Origin: Caballeronia cordobensis
GTDB taxonomy: Bacteria; Pseudomonadota; Gammaproteobacteria; Burkholderiales; Burkholderiaceae
Assembly: GCF_001544575.2 (NCBI RefSeq)
Contig: NZ_FCNY02000035.1
Coordinates: forward strand, 1 to 52,539
Reading direction: 5' to 3'
DNA length: 52,539 nt
Shown piece by piece: positions 44,768-52,309 of the stretch. The first letter of the stretch is position 1. The number at the start of each line of letters is the position of its first letter. A program made the translations under genes and the position numbers. The notes beneath the pieces are model-generated. The model had not been told where the DNA came from. It saw only the letters and a program-made list of their open reading frames with translations, and ran no database searches.

Positions 44768-46771
44768 ATGGAGCATATCTACTACAAGCTGCTGCACGTC
44801 CTGTCGGGCCACCCGGAGTGGACGCTCGCGGTCGTGCTGCTCGCGTCGTTTCTCGAATCCCTCGCGTTCGTCGGCACGTTCGTGCCGGGCAGCACGGCCA
44901 TGTTCATCGCGGGCGCGCTCGTCGGCGCAGGCGCGCTGAATCTCGGCTGGGTGCTCGTCTGCGCGATCGTGGGGGCCATTGCCGGCGATGCCGTGAGCTT
45001 CTGGTTCGGCCAGCACTACGCGGACCGGATCGCGCAGATGTGGCCGTTTCGCGCGCATCCCGGCGCGCTCGTCGCGGGCAAGAAATATTTCGACAAGCAC
45101 GGCGCGAAGAGCGTCGTGCTCGCGCGTTTCGTGGGGCCGATGCGCGCGGTCGTGCCGGTCGTCGCGGGCGTCACCGGCATGGCGCCCGCGCGCTTTCTCT
45201 TCGTCAACATCCTGAGCGCGCTCATCTGGGCGCCGGCGCACATCCTGCCGGGCGTGGTGTTCGGCGCGTCGATCGAGCTGGCGGGCGCGGTGTCCATCCG
45301 TCTCGTCGTGATCCTGATCCTCGTCACCGCGATCGGCTGGGTCGTGTTCAATCTCGCGCGCGTGATCGTCTCGCACGCGATGCGCTGGACCGTCGCGTCG
45401 CGCGAAACGCTGCTCGCGTGGGCGCAGCGGGGCCGCGGCCTGCCCGCGCGGCTCGTGTCGCGCGCGCTCGATCCGGGCAATCCGGCGACGGGTCTCATCG
45501 TCGTCATTTCGGTGCTGCTGCTCGCGTCGGCGATCCTGTTTTTTTCGGTGCTCGCGAACGTGGCGCGCGGCGCGTCGATCGTGCAGGTCGACGTATCGAT
45601 CTACCGGCTTCTGCAATCGTTCCGCTCGACCTGGACCGATTCGATTCTCGATGCCGCCGCGACGCTCGGCAGCACGCAGACGCTGCTCGCGCTCGGCGTC
45701 ATGGTGATCGTGTGGATGAGCTTCGAGCGGCGCTGGCGCACGGTCGCGTACTGGCTCGCGGCGATCGCGTTCTCGCAACTGCTCGTGCTGGCGATCCGCT
45801 TCACGGCGCACAAGCCGCTCCTCGTCTCCTTCGCGCCGACCGAGCACGAGTTCCCGAGCAGCCACGTCGCGGCGACGGTCGTGATCTACGGCTTTCTCGC
45901 CTTCATCCTGCTGCGGCGCGTGGGCATGCTGACGGGCGTGTTCGTCGCGACGGCGACATCGGCGATCGTCGCGGCGGTCGGCATCGCGGGACTGTATTTC
46001 GGGCGCTTCACCATCTCCGACGCGCTCGGCAGCGCCGCGCTCGCCGCCGTATGGGTCTTCCTGATCGCGCTCACTGCCGTCTGGCGTAATCCGGTCAAGC
46101 CGAAGCCGCGGCCTTTGATGCCGATTGCCGTGCTTGCCGTGATCGGCGCGAGCGTCGCGCTGCAACTGAGCGATGAAACGGAGGCGCATAGCGCGGTGCC
46201 GTCGACCACCGTCATCTCGCCGATCCAGTGGACGGATTCGGTATGGCGCACGTTTTCCTGCTACCGCGCGAGCATGGAGGGCGACCGGCGCGAGCCGATC
46301 ACCGTGCAATGGGCCGCGACGCCCGCGCAGATTCGCGCGCAACTGAGCGCGCGCGGCTGGACCGAGGTTTCGCGCGTGAGCCTGAAAAGCGTGATGTCGG
46401 TGGTCTCGCCGAATGCGCCCGCCATCGAGCTGCCCGCGCTGCCGCGCCTGAACAACGGCGAGCCGTCGACGCTGGTGTTCGCGCGCTCGGTTCACGGCGC
46501 GGACGAGCGCGACGTGCTGCGCTTCTGGCCGACGCATTACGCGGTGCGCGAACGCGCGGGCGCGCCGCCTGCGCCGATCTGGCTCGGCTCGGTCGTGCAC
46601 GAGCGCTTGCGGCGGCCGTCGTGGCCCTTCAACGTGTTGCGGCCGGACCGGCGCGTCGATCCGATGGTCATCGACCGTGGCGAGCGTTCGCCGTGGCGCG
46701 GCATCGAAATTGCGAGCAGCGCGGGATGTGGCGACGTGCCGGTGATACTCGTCGAATCGAGGGCCGAATGA
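44768..46771 (+). CDS. DedA-PAP2-LssY fusion membrane protein, PAP2 motifs degenerate
   Basis: The 667-residue protein contains three modules. DedA/VTT covers about residues 1-205 (FVPGSTAMFIAGAL, ARFVGPMRAVVPVVAG). A PAP2-type phosphatase domain covers about 270-440. An LssY C-terminal-type domain covers about 470-660. In the PAP2 part the PSGH box is kept as PSSH (363-366), but the RP of motif 1 reads AP (356-357) and the SR and His of motif 3 read AG and Phe (407-408, 414). Lipid phosphatase activity is therefore doubtful. It sits between selB and selC. Confidence 0.85.
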   Translation: MEHIYYKLLHVLSGHPEWTLAVVLLASFLESLAFVGTFVPGSTAMFIAGALVGAGALNLGWVLVCAIVGAIAGDAVSFWFGQHYADRIAQMWPFRAHPGALVAGKKYFDKHGAKSVVLARFVGPMRAVVPVVAGVTGMAPARFLFVNILSALIWAPAHILPGVVFGASIELAGAVSIRLVVILILVTAIGWVVFNLARVIVSHAMRWTVASRETLLAWAQRGRGLPARLVSRALDPGNPATGLIVVISVLLLASAILFFSVLANVARGASIVQVDVSIYRLLQSFRSTWTDSILDAAATLGSTQTLLALGVMVIVWMSFERRWRTVAYWLAAIAFSQLLVLAIRFTAHKPLLVSFAPTEHEFPSSHVAATVVIYGFLAFILLRRVGMLTGVFVATATSAIVAAVGIAGLYFGRFTISDALGSAALAAVWVFLIALTAVWRNPVKPKPRPLMPIAVLAVIGASVALQLSDETEAHSAVPSTTVISPIQWTDSVWRTFSCYRASMEGDRREPITVQWAATPAQIRAQLSARGWTEVSRVSLKSVMSVVSPNAPAIELPALPRLNNGEPSTLVFARSVHGADERDVLRFWPTHYAVRERAGAPPAPIWLGSVVHERLRRPSWPFNVLRPDRRVDPMVIDRGERSPWRGIEIASSAGCGDVPVILVESRAE

Positions 46772-46802
46772 CGTATCGAAGCCAGCGAACGAGAGGTGCC
46801 GC

Positions 46803-47438
46803 TTGATCCAGATTCCACCGTCGGCGATCGTGCAGTGGGGCGGCGCGGCCGTGTTCGCGAACGTGCTGCTGACGCGCCTGGGCGTGCCGCTTCCGTCCGC
46901 GCCGCTGCTCGTGTTCGCGGGCTCGGTCGTGGCGACCGGACGGCTGTCCTTCGCGCACGTCCTGTTCGCGGCGTTGTGCGGTGCGCTGCTCGGCGACGGC
47001 GTGTGGTTCGCGGCGGGGCGTCTGTACGGCCGGCGGCTCGTCGCGGCGCTGTCGCGCAGATCGTACGCGGTCGATTCCGGCATGCGCACGGCGGGCGAAC
47101 TCTTCGAGCGGCACGGCGCGCCGATCGTCGCGTTGTCCAAGTTCGTGCCGGGGCTCGGCCTCGTCACGCCGCCGCTGATGGGCACGACGCGGATCGCCGT
47201 GGTGGCGTTCTTCCTTTGGGATACGGCGGGCATCGTCGCGTGGGCGTCGTTCTGGACGCTGGGCGGCGCGCTGTTCGAGCGGCAACTGCATCTGGCGGTG
47301 ATGGCGCTGGAATCGCATGGCGCGACGGTGGTCGATCTGCTTGCGGCGCTGGCTTTGCTGTATTGCGCTTATCGATTGACGCGTCGGCGCGAGCCGCGCG
47401 CGCGTTCGGGTTCACATTCGCGCGATGGCGGCGGTTGA
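46803..47438 (+). CDS. DedA-family membrane protein
   Basis: The 211-residue protein has a TTG start with GAGAGG eight bases before it. It has about five hydrophobic segments and the DedA/VTT features LGVPLPSAPLLVFAG, GDGVWFAAGRLYG, and LSKFVPGLGLVTPPLMG. DedA proteins are thought to flip or recycle lipid carriers. It follows the DedA-PAP2-LssY gene by 31 bases, probably in one operon, and ends 67 bases before selC. Confidence 0.88.
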   Translation: MIQIPPSAIVQWGGAAVFANVLLTRLGVPLPSAPLLVFAGSVVATGRLSFAHVLFAALCGALLGDGVWFAAGRLYGRRLVAALSRRSYAVDSGMRTAGELFERHGAPIVALSKFVPGLGLVTPPLMGTTRIAVVAFFLWDTAGIVAWASFWTLGGALFERQLHLAVMALESHGATVVDLLAALALLYCAYRLTRRREPRARSGSHSRDGGG

Positions 47439-47449
47439 GGATGCGTCGT

Positions 47450-47455
47450 TATAAT
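47450..47455 (+). promoter_or_regulatory. Consensus -10 box upstream of selC
   Basis: A perfect TATAAT lies 50 bases before the tRNA-Sec start. No good -35 is present at the standard distance, so this is a likely but not certain selC promoter element. Confidence 0.5.
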
Positions 47456-47505
47456 CGGACGCCCGCGCGTTTTTCGCGTTCGGGACGGGCATGAGGCATG
47501 ACGAA

Positions 47506-47601
47506 GGAAGGCATCCGTATCCGGTGGTGCGGCCGGGCTTCAAACCCGGTAGGGGGTGTCAGACACTCTCTGGTCAGTTCGACTCTGGCTGCCTTCCGCC
47601 A
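47506..47601 (+). tRNA. selC: tRNA-Sec, anticodon TCA
   Basis: This is a 96-base tRNA with an 8-bp acceptor stem (GGAAGGCA paired with TGCCTTCC), discriminator G and encoded CCA. The anticodon TCA is at 47540-47542 within CTTCAAA. The extra arm is long (about 47552-47573) and the T loop is GTTCGACTC. These are the hallmarks of selenocysteine tRNA, and the length is close to the 95 bases of E. coli selC. Together with selA, selB and fdnG it completes the local Sec pathway. Accessory sequence begins directly after it, as is common at selC. Confidence 0.96.
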
Positions 47602-47878
47602 TGATGGGCGCAGTTGAAGAAGCGTACGTTCTTGTGGGAGAAACCATAAGACTTCCGTTTGGAAGCGATATGGTGTTTTCCGTGCCGCAGGATGTAACAC
47701 ATGACAGACGCCAAAGCCCTTCAGACCACAATGCGCTATGCAGTGACGGAGATGGTCGGGCGACGCCAGTTCGAGTCGCACGGTATTCGCGCGTCGTCAG
47801 TTTCTAGTCGTCGCGCCGACTGGACGCAGTTGCGATGGTTCATGGTTCTGTTGCATTGGTCAGTGAGGCTGCCGCGAC
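47602..47878. other. Gap after selC; no supported gene
   Basis: No gene can be supported in these 277 bases. The sequence is markedly less GC-biased at third positions than the genes before selC. The short reading frame from 47701 begins plausibly (MTDAKALQTTMRYAVTEMV) and then loses coding character, so it may be the start of a broken gene. GGTTCTGTTGCATT near 47844 vaguely resembles IS6-type termini, but no partner end or transposase is visible. Confidence 0.4.
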
Positions 47879-49030
47879 TCATCCGTCCGGCGCAGCGTTG
47901 TTCCTGCGTCTGCGGCCGCTGCCGGGTGCGCCCGCAAGTGCGCCGAGCTGTGCATGCCGGATGCACGAGCGGTCCGCAGGTTTGTCCGCGCCCAGACCAT
48001 GCTGTTTCGCGTACGTGATCAGCCGGTCGACGCTTGGGTACTGGCCCGTCGAGATCATGCGGGCCGCTTCGATCCGGATCGCTTTATCAAGCCGGTCTTT
48101 CCGCTGCTCGCGGGCGGTCCTGACAACTTCCCGGCGTGTTTCCCGCAGTGCTTCCGCTATCTGGCGACACAGGTCTGCAAACCGGGCATACGCCTGACTG
48201 GGCGACAGATGTATTGATTCTGCGGCGGATGTAAGGCTACCGTAGTAGCGGGTGCCGTTCGCAACCTCCGTCAGGAACTGCCGAACGTCGTTCCAGTTCC
48301 TTCTGCGGGCAACAGGGCGCAGATTAGTACGTAAAAGGATTGGGGGCAGGGGAGGGAGACAACTGCCGCTGAAGACGTCTTTTCCCGTCAGAAGATCACG
48401 CACAGAAATCTGCAGGCAATATGAGATGGCCATGAGCACTGCCGCGTTGGGTGCCCCCGCACATCGCCAGTAGGTTGGACATGTCTTCGATATGCCGATG
48501 TGCTCACAGAAAGCGGCTGCATTTCCGTCGAAGAAGCGGGCGATACCCCGATCGATGACCCTGGAAGCAGGATTGCCTGTTCGAGGCAAGGTCGACGCGG
48601 GTGGATGTGCGACAAGATCCGCAAGGCTTTGTGCCGCCCACACTTCGTAATCCCCGTCAGCAGTCTGGCGATCGAACACTGGATCCGGATGCTCCGTGCC
48701 AAGCCATCCCTGGCACCTGGAGCAGAAGCCGCATGACTGCAGTGGTGATAGCTCACCCGCTTGCTGATAGTCACATTCAGGGCAGCGCTCTGCGAGCCTG
48801 CAACGATGGCGCGGGCAGTGTCCGACCCAGCGCATTGACCAGATGAGGCGCTCGTAGACCGGTGTCCGCGACTGAAGATCCTCTTCAAGGCAAAGCGGAC
48901 ACCATTGTCGGCCCTCACCTGTCAGGCGGGAGAAGCGGCCAAGGTAGGGCTTCCAAGGCAGAAGGGTCAGCAACCGCAGGTCATTGCGTCCTACCATGCC
49001 ATTCAGGCTATCAACCCACATCTGTGCCAT
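47879..49030 (-). CDS. tniQ: TniQ-family protein, probably N-terminally truncated
   Basis: The 383-residue reading from the ATG at 49030 has TniQ features. These are WVDSLNGMVGRNDLRLLTLLPW, a zinc-finger region (WCPLCLEEDL, GHCPRHRCRLAERCPECD, CGFCSRCQ) and a C-terminal helix-turn-helix-like part. TniQ/TnsD proteins choose target sites for Tn7- and Tn5053-like transposons. The usual N-terminal ESLxSYxxRLA segment is missing, and the upstream in-frame sequence runs antisense into the hfq-like gene. No TniA, TniB or transposase is present. It is most likely a remnant. Confidence 0.75.
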   Translation of the reverse strand: MAQMWVDSLNGMVGRNDLRLLTLLPWKPYLGRFSRLTGEGRQWCPLCLEEDLQSRTPVYERLIWSMRWVGHCPRHRCRLAERCPECDYQQAGELSPLQSCGFCSRCQGWLGTEHPDPVFDRQTADGDYEVWAAQSLADLVAHPPASTLPRTGNPASRVIDRGIARFFDGNAAAFCEHIGISKTCPTYWRCAGAPNAAVLMAISYCLQISVRDLLTGKDVFSGSCLPPLPPILLRTNLRPVARRRNWNDVRQFLTEVANGTRYYGSLTSAAESIHLSPSQAYARFADLCRQIAEALRETRREVVRTAREQRKDRLDKAIRIEAARMISTGQYPSVDRLITYAKQHGLGADKPADRSCIRHAQLGALAGAPGSGRRRRNNAAPDG

Positions 49031-49106
49031 CTTTCGCTTCCGTGGCTTGCAGCTCGGACACGATCGAATGCGCTTGATCCCATCAAATCTTAAAGACAAA
49101 ACTGAA

Positions 49107-49382
49107 ATGGCGCAGAACCAACCCGGTATACAAGGCGACTTTCTCAATGCGATGAGGAAGGAACGAAAGCGCGTGGCGATATATCTAGTCAACGGAATCA
49201 GATTGGTTGGACACATCCAGTCATTTGATGCGTACATGCTTTATCTCAATTCGACCACGGGATCCCAGATGATCTTCAAGCACTCGATCTCGACGATCGG
49301 CGAAGATACGGGTCCGGCCGTTCGGTCGAACAGCCGGGCGAGCGGATCGCGCGACTTCACAAATCGTTCTCACGCAAAATAG
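49107..49382 (+). CDS. hfq: Divergent Hfq-family RNA chaperone (paralogue)
   Basis: The 91-residue protein has the Hfq fold signature: QGDFLNAMRKERKRVAIYLVNGIRL, then the Sm1 GHIQSFDAYMLYL and Sm2 IFKHSISTI. The C-terminal tail is short and charged, unlike E. coli Hfq. Relative to E. coli, the proximal Gln41 is replaced by Ala (residue 42) and Asp9 by Gly. The rim reads RKER followed by extra Lys-Arg. The start at 49107 was chosen by family alignment. It is probably an extra copy; the usual Burkholderia hfq is not in the window. Confidence 0.85.
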   Translation: MAQNQPGIQGDFLNAMRKERKRVAIYLVNGIRLVGHIQSFDAYMLYLNSTTGSQMIFKHSISTIGEDTGPAVRSNSRASGSRDFTNRSHAK

Positions 49383-49502
49383 GCAGCTACGACGTTTCCA
49401 CGGGCGCAGTGGTTCCTGGTGCATCTCGAAGTACGTCGCATTAAAGGGTGGCTTCGCTGCGTTCCAGCCGCGTTCGTTTTCAGCTAAAGACCGTACGAGA
49501 CG

Positions 49503-50111
49503 ATGAGTAAGGCAAAGACGAAACTAACCCGTCAAGACGCTGAGCGCCTTTTCGAGGGCCTGCCTGCGGGACCAACCGCGAGGGTATCTAGCCGTCCCGA
49601 GAATCCTTTCGGGCCAGAAGTGTCCGACGTCGTCAAGCGCGTCGAAGACGAATCCGCGCTCTGGAAAGACAACCTGATCACGCTCCCGGTGGCAATCGAG
49701 TTGCCCAAAGGCTATGACTCGGTGTCGCGTATGCGCGAAGCGATGACGCGGGCTCTGCGCGTGAAGTGGGTGAGGGAGGGCAAAGACGAGGTTGTCCCCG
49801 AGTTTCCGGAAGGCTGGACGGCGATTCGCCCAGTAAGTGGCCCCAGCGAGTTGCGAGATCCGTCCGGCGTAGTCCGCGGCTTGTTCGGATGGGCCAAGAA
49901 TGCCGAGCTCAGGATCCTGCCACGTTATCTGATTGAGTCACAGACAAACAGTTCGAGCGGGTTGGGAAGCGTGCTTGTTCGCGATCGCGGGAACGGTCGA
50001 ATTCTCGAGCGGTCTTCCAATTGGTCTGCGCGCACGGGTACCCAGCATCCAGATTGGACGAAGCTCGCAGCGTGGCTTGATTTGCGTTATGAAAACGAGG
50101 TCATCGTTTGA
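49503..50111 (+). CDS. Hypothetical protein (202 aa)
   Basis: The 202-residue protein has no recognised family. It opens with a Lys-rich segment (SKAKTKLTRQDAERLFEG) that could be a short helix, followed by mixed charged and Pro/Gly-rich sequence and no membrane segment. Tryptophans are spread through the middle and end (ALWKDNL, VKWVREG, LFGWAKN). Codon use is less GC-biased than in genes before 47600. It may be accessory-region cargo. Function is unknown. Confidence 0.6.
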   Translation: MSKAKTKLTRQDAERLFEGLPAGPTARVSSRPENPFGPEVSDVVKRVEDESALWKDNLITLPVAIELPKGYDSVSRMREAMTRALRVKWVREGKDEVVPEFPEGWTAIRPVSGPSELRDPSGVVRGLFGWAKNAELRILPRYLIESQTNSSSGLGSVLVRDRGNGRILERSSNWSARTGTQHPDWTKLAAWLDLRYENEVIV

Positions 50112-50574
50112 AGCGCGGCAACGGCACCCGCCAACCTTGCAAAATGCTAACAGATGCGCTCTAATGGGCATGCCTTCCTTAGATCACCCATTGGTCACTG
50201 ACGCGAGGTCATCGTAGTGTTTTTCGTCAAGAGTTCCCGCCTTGCCTTTTTCAGCATTCCTGCACAAGCGGGGGCGGGTACCCGCGGGCATCGAAAAGCC
50301 GATGCCTTGAAGCGCACGCTAAACCGCGCCAGCCGCGCGGATAAGGCAGCACTTTCTTCTGCCCGGTTCTTCGCATAAGCCTAGAGTCAGTAAAGCGAGA
50401 GCCGGGCTCACCATCTTTCTGTCGACCACCGACTGTACTCCATCACGACTTGCGTGATGGGCGTCTGCTCGCGTGCCGAACGAACTCGCCATCCGTTGCG
50501 CTGCCCAGCGCAGCGTTTTAGCCGCGCGACAGCACAGCGGCGGGATGGGATCGTCTTCGAGGGATCGAGAAGCC
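50112..50574. other. Gap of 463 bases; no supported gene
   Basis: No convincing reading frame is present on either strand. A 12-base block (CGAGGTCATCGT) occurs near the end of the preceding gene and again about 100 bases later, probably by chance. Two small hairpins (GGCATCG near 50288 and CATCAC near 50440) are seen without T runs. Confidence 0.5.
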
Positions 50575-51009
50575 ATGAGAACGCAAACAAAACGTCAGAA
50601 CGAGATGCCGAAGGTCAGGCAGGAATGCATCGTCACAATCAGTGGCGAGAACGACTTGGCCTCGCAGTGGAACGTTTCGCAAGGCAGGCGCATCGCCGCT
50701 TTGAGCGATCAGGCCGAAGATCAGGGCTATCGTTTGACGGCTCGTGCAGAACCCGTCAAGAGTGCGTTGTACGCGGCCCATCTTGTGATCGAAGGGCCTG
50801 GCTGCCGGACACCGCGCTGCTTCCACGCGCTGGACTATTTCTACGACCCAGCACAGGCTTTGCGCTACGCCATCCGATGGGGACGGATATGGGTTGACCA
50901 CAGGCCTACGAAGGTCGCCGCGGAGCGCGGCGGGTCGGCAAGCTCGGCAAGCTGCGCCGAACCACCTTTGAAAGGGGAACGTGCTGACTGGGTTGGTAAC
51001 CATGAATGA
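50575..51009 (+). CDS. Hypothetical protein (144 aa)
   Basis: The 144-residue reading starts at the ATG at 50575; a second Met ten residues in is an alternative start. It is hydrophilic with no signal peptide or membrane segment. CRTPRCFHALDYFYDPAQALRYAIRWGRIWVDHRP is the most protein-like part, but I recognise no family. The tail is low-complexity (SASSASCAEPP). It overlaps the next gene by eight bases, which supports co-expression. Confidence 0.45.
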   Translation: MRTQTKRQNEMPKVRQECIVTISGENDLASQWNVSQGRRIAALSDQAEDQGYRLTARAEPVKSALYAAHLVIEGPGCRTPRCFHALDYFYDPAQALRYAIRWGRIWVDHRPTKVAAERGGSASSASCAEPPLKGERADWVGNHE

Positions 51010-51364
51010 ATTCTCGGGCGAAAAGACACTCCGTTTTGTTGCTCGGAAGGCAGGAAGCCCAACAGCAGCGCTTGTCTACTGGCTTGGCGTGACCGAGCCG
51101 TCCGGTGATGCGAGCGTCACCGAGATAGTCGAGCGCTTGGGTCCCCTGATGCAGGTGGTCTTTCCCGACGATCGACCCGGTGCGTTCGTCAACCGCAGCG
51201 CGTTGCTCGAAATACGGCAGTTCGGAACCATCGATCGACTCATTTTCCTGGACGGTTCGTGGCTCGACGTATGGAATGACCGCGATTGCGCGGATATCTG
51301 TAATCTGTATTCCAGCCGGAGGCACACATGTTGTCTGCCAAGAACAATTCAGTCGCGGTCATGA
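51002..51364 (+). CDS. Hypothetical protein (120 aa)
   Basis: The 120-residue reading starts at the ATG at 51002; an upstream GTG at 50981 is possible. It is a soluble alpha/beta-looking sequence (MNEFSGEKTLRF, then DDRPGAFVNRSALLEIRQFG and FLDGSWLDVWND) with no family I recognise. The last 15 residues are Cys/Arg-rich and less convincing, and the frame overlaps the Rnk-like gene by 37 bases, so the end may be shorter or frameshifted. Confidence 0.45.
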   Translation: MNEFSGEKTLRFVARKAGSPTAALVYWLGVTEPSGDASVTEIVERLGPLMQVVFPDDRPGAFVNRSALLEIRQFGTIDRLIFLDGSWLDVWNDRDCADICNLYSSRRHTCCLPRTIQSRS

Positions 51365-51774
51365 CCGGCCACTTGGAAGGCCAGCCGGTCGTGTCCGAAT
51401 CCGACATGGAACGACTTCGGGAATGTGCGCGTCTGCTGACCGTGTCGTCGCCAGAGCGCGCATTTCTGGACGCCGTGGAAGCGACAGCCCTGTTTGTCGA
51501 TTCCGCTGCGATGCCACCGGACGTCGTCACGATGAATACAACGGTCGAATGTACGACCAGCGACGGCACCGTTACGCATGAATGGACGCTGGTCTACCCG
51601 CGCGAGGCCGACTATCAGCGTGGGCGACTGTCGGTTCTCTCGCCGACGGGCATCGCACTGTTGGGTGCGCGTTGCGGACAAGTCATCACGTGCCTTCCGC
51701 CGAGCGGCGTGCCAGTTCATTACGTCATCGAGAAGATCCTGCTGCAGCCGGAGAGTCGTCACTTATCAGGCTGA
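51328..51774 (+). CDS. Rnk/GreA-GreB C-terminal-domain protein
   Basis: The 148-residue protein has an N-terminal helical region, short compared with a full Gre coiled coil. The C-terminal half matches the GreA/B FKBP-like domain: VTMNTTVECTT, WTLVYPREADYQRGRLSVLSPTGIALLGARCG. The same layout is seen in Rnk (regulator of nucleoside diphosphate kinase), which binds RNA polymerase. It may tune transcription or nucleotide pools. It is in a run of unknown genes before ftsH. Confidence 0.7.
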   Translation: MLSAKNNSVAVMTGHLEGQPVVSESDMERLRECARLLTVSSPERAFLDAVEATALFVDSAAMPPDVVTMNTTVECTTSDGTVTHEWTLVYPREADYQRGRLSVLSPTGIALLGARCGQVITCLPPSGVPVHYVIEKILLQPESRHLSG

Positions 51775-52019
51775 TGATGTCAGGAGGAGGTACCAAAGAA
51801 GCCGGTAGTGTGGCCGGCGAGCGCTCCTACCTTAGATGTTCCGATGCGTCTTGCAGGTTGGCGCCAGCTTCTAGCATTAGCGATATCTCGTGGAGAAGAC
51901 CTGCGAGAACCCGCCACATAGATTGCCCCAGCAGCGGAGTCGAATGCCAGCACATCAGCACCGCCGCCCCGAGCTCCCACCATGAGATGGAGCGAACACA
52001 CATGGCCATTTTCGACCAA
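51775..52019 (-). pseudogene. Possible remnant of a YncE-like beta-propeller gene
   Basis: On the minus strand, after a TTG, the reading contains GGGADVLAFDSAAGAIYVAG. This matches the repeat pattern DVLAFDPxxxRLYVAxE of YncE-type beta-propeller proteins. Flanking sequence does not continue the fold in one frame, and the neighbouring frames (for example FKVALNSGNHVISRIPSVFVAA) carry other fragments, as if frameshifted. It is too short and broken to be functional. Confidence 0.35.
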
Positions 52020-52309
52020 GCTGCGACGAAGACTGAGGGAATGCGGCTGATCACGTGATTTCCGGAGTTGAGGGCAACCTTAAAGCTTCGATCATTCGCT
52101 GACTCGCCATGCGCAACCCCGGCCGTTCGGAACATCTGTGCGTCGGTTCGACAAGAGGACAACAACGGCCCATCATCTCACCCAGATCGTGCCATTCCGC
52201 CTGTCGCTATCGGGGCCGAACAGCCTCTCCCACGCTATGAGCGTCCGGACTAGAATACATTTAAGACGCGGCTTCATTAGGCGCCCGTCTACAAGTGAGG
52301 AGTGGTGCT
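52020..52309. other. Gap upstream of ftsH
   Basis: No gene is supported. A TAGAAT at 52251-52256 may be an ftsH -10 element, but there is no matching -35 at the usual distance. Sequence composition is mixed, and the last 100 bases return to normal chromosomal character. Confidence 0.4.

Noticed and set aside
47844..47860. IS6-like terminal sequence GGTTCTGTTGCATT
   Set aside because: No second terminus, target duplication or transposase is visible, so it is only a weak resemblance.
47701..48018. Plus-strand reading frame after selC
   Set aside because: It begins plausibly, but the rest is the shadow of the TniQ gene with no coding features of its own.
50091..50215. Repeated CGAGGTCATCGT
   Set aside because: Two 12-base copies without other similarity around them are likely chance.
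51690..51705. TGCCTTCCGCC match to the tRNA-Sec 3' end (possible att site)
   Set aside because: The 11-base match lies inside the Rnk-like coding sequence, where it encodes conserved-looking residues. It is short and there is no integrase, so chance is more likely.
51827..52165. 112-residue minus-strand ORF
   Set aside because: The codon pattern is poor and a different frame in the same place gives the propeller-like match, so it is better read as debris.
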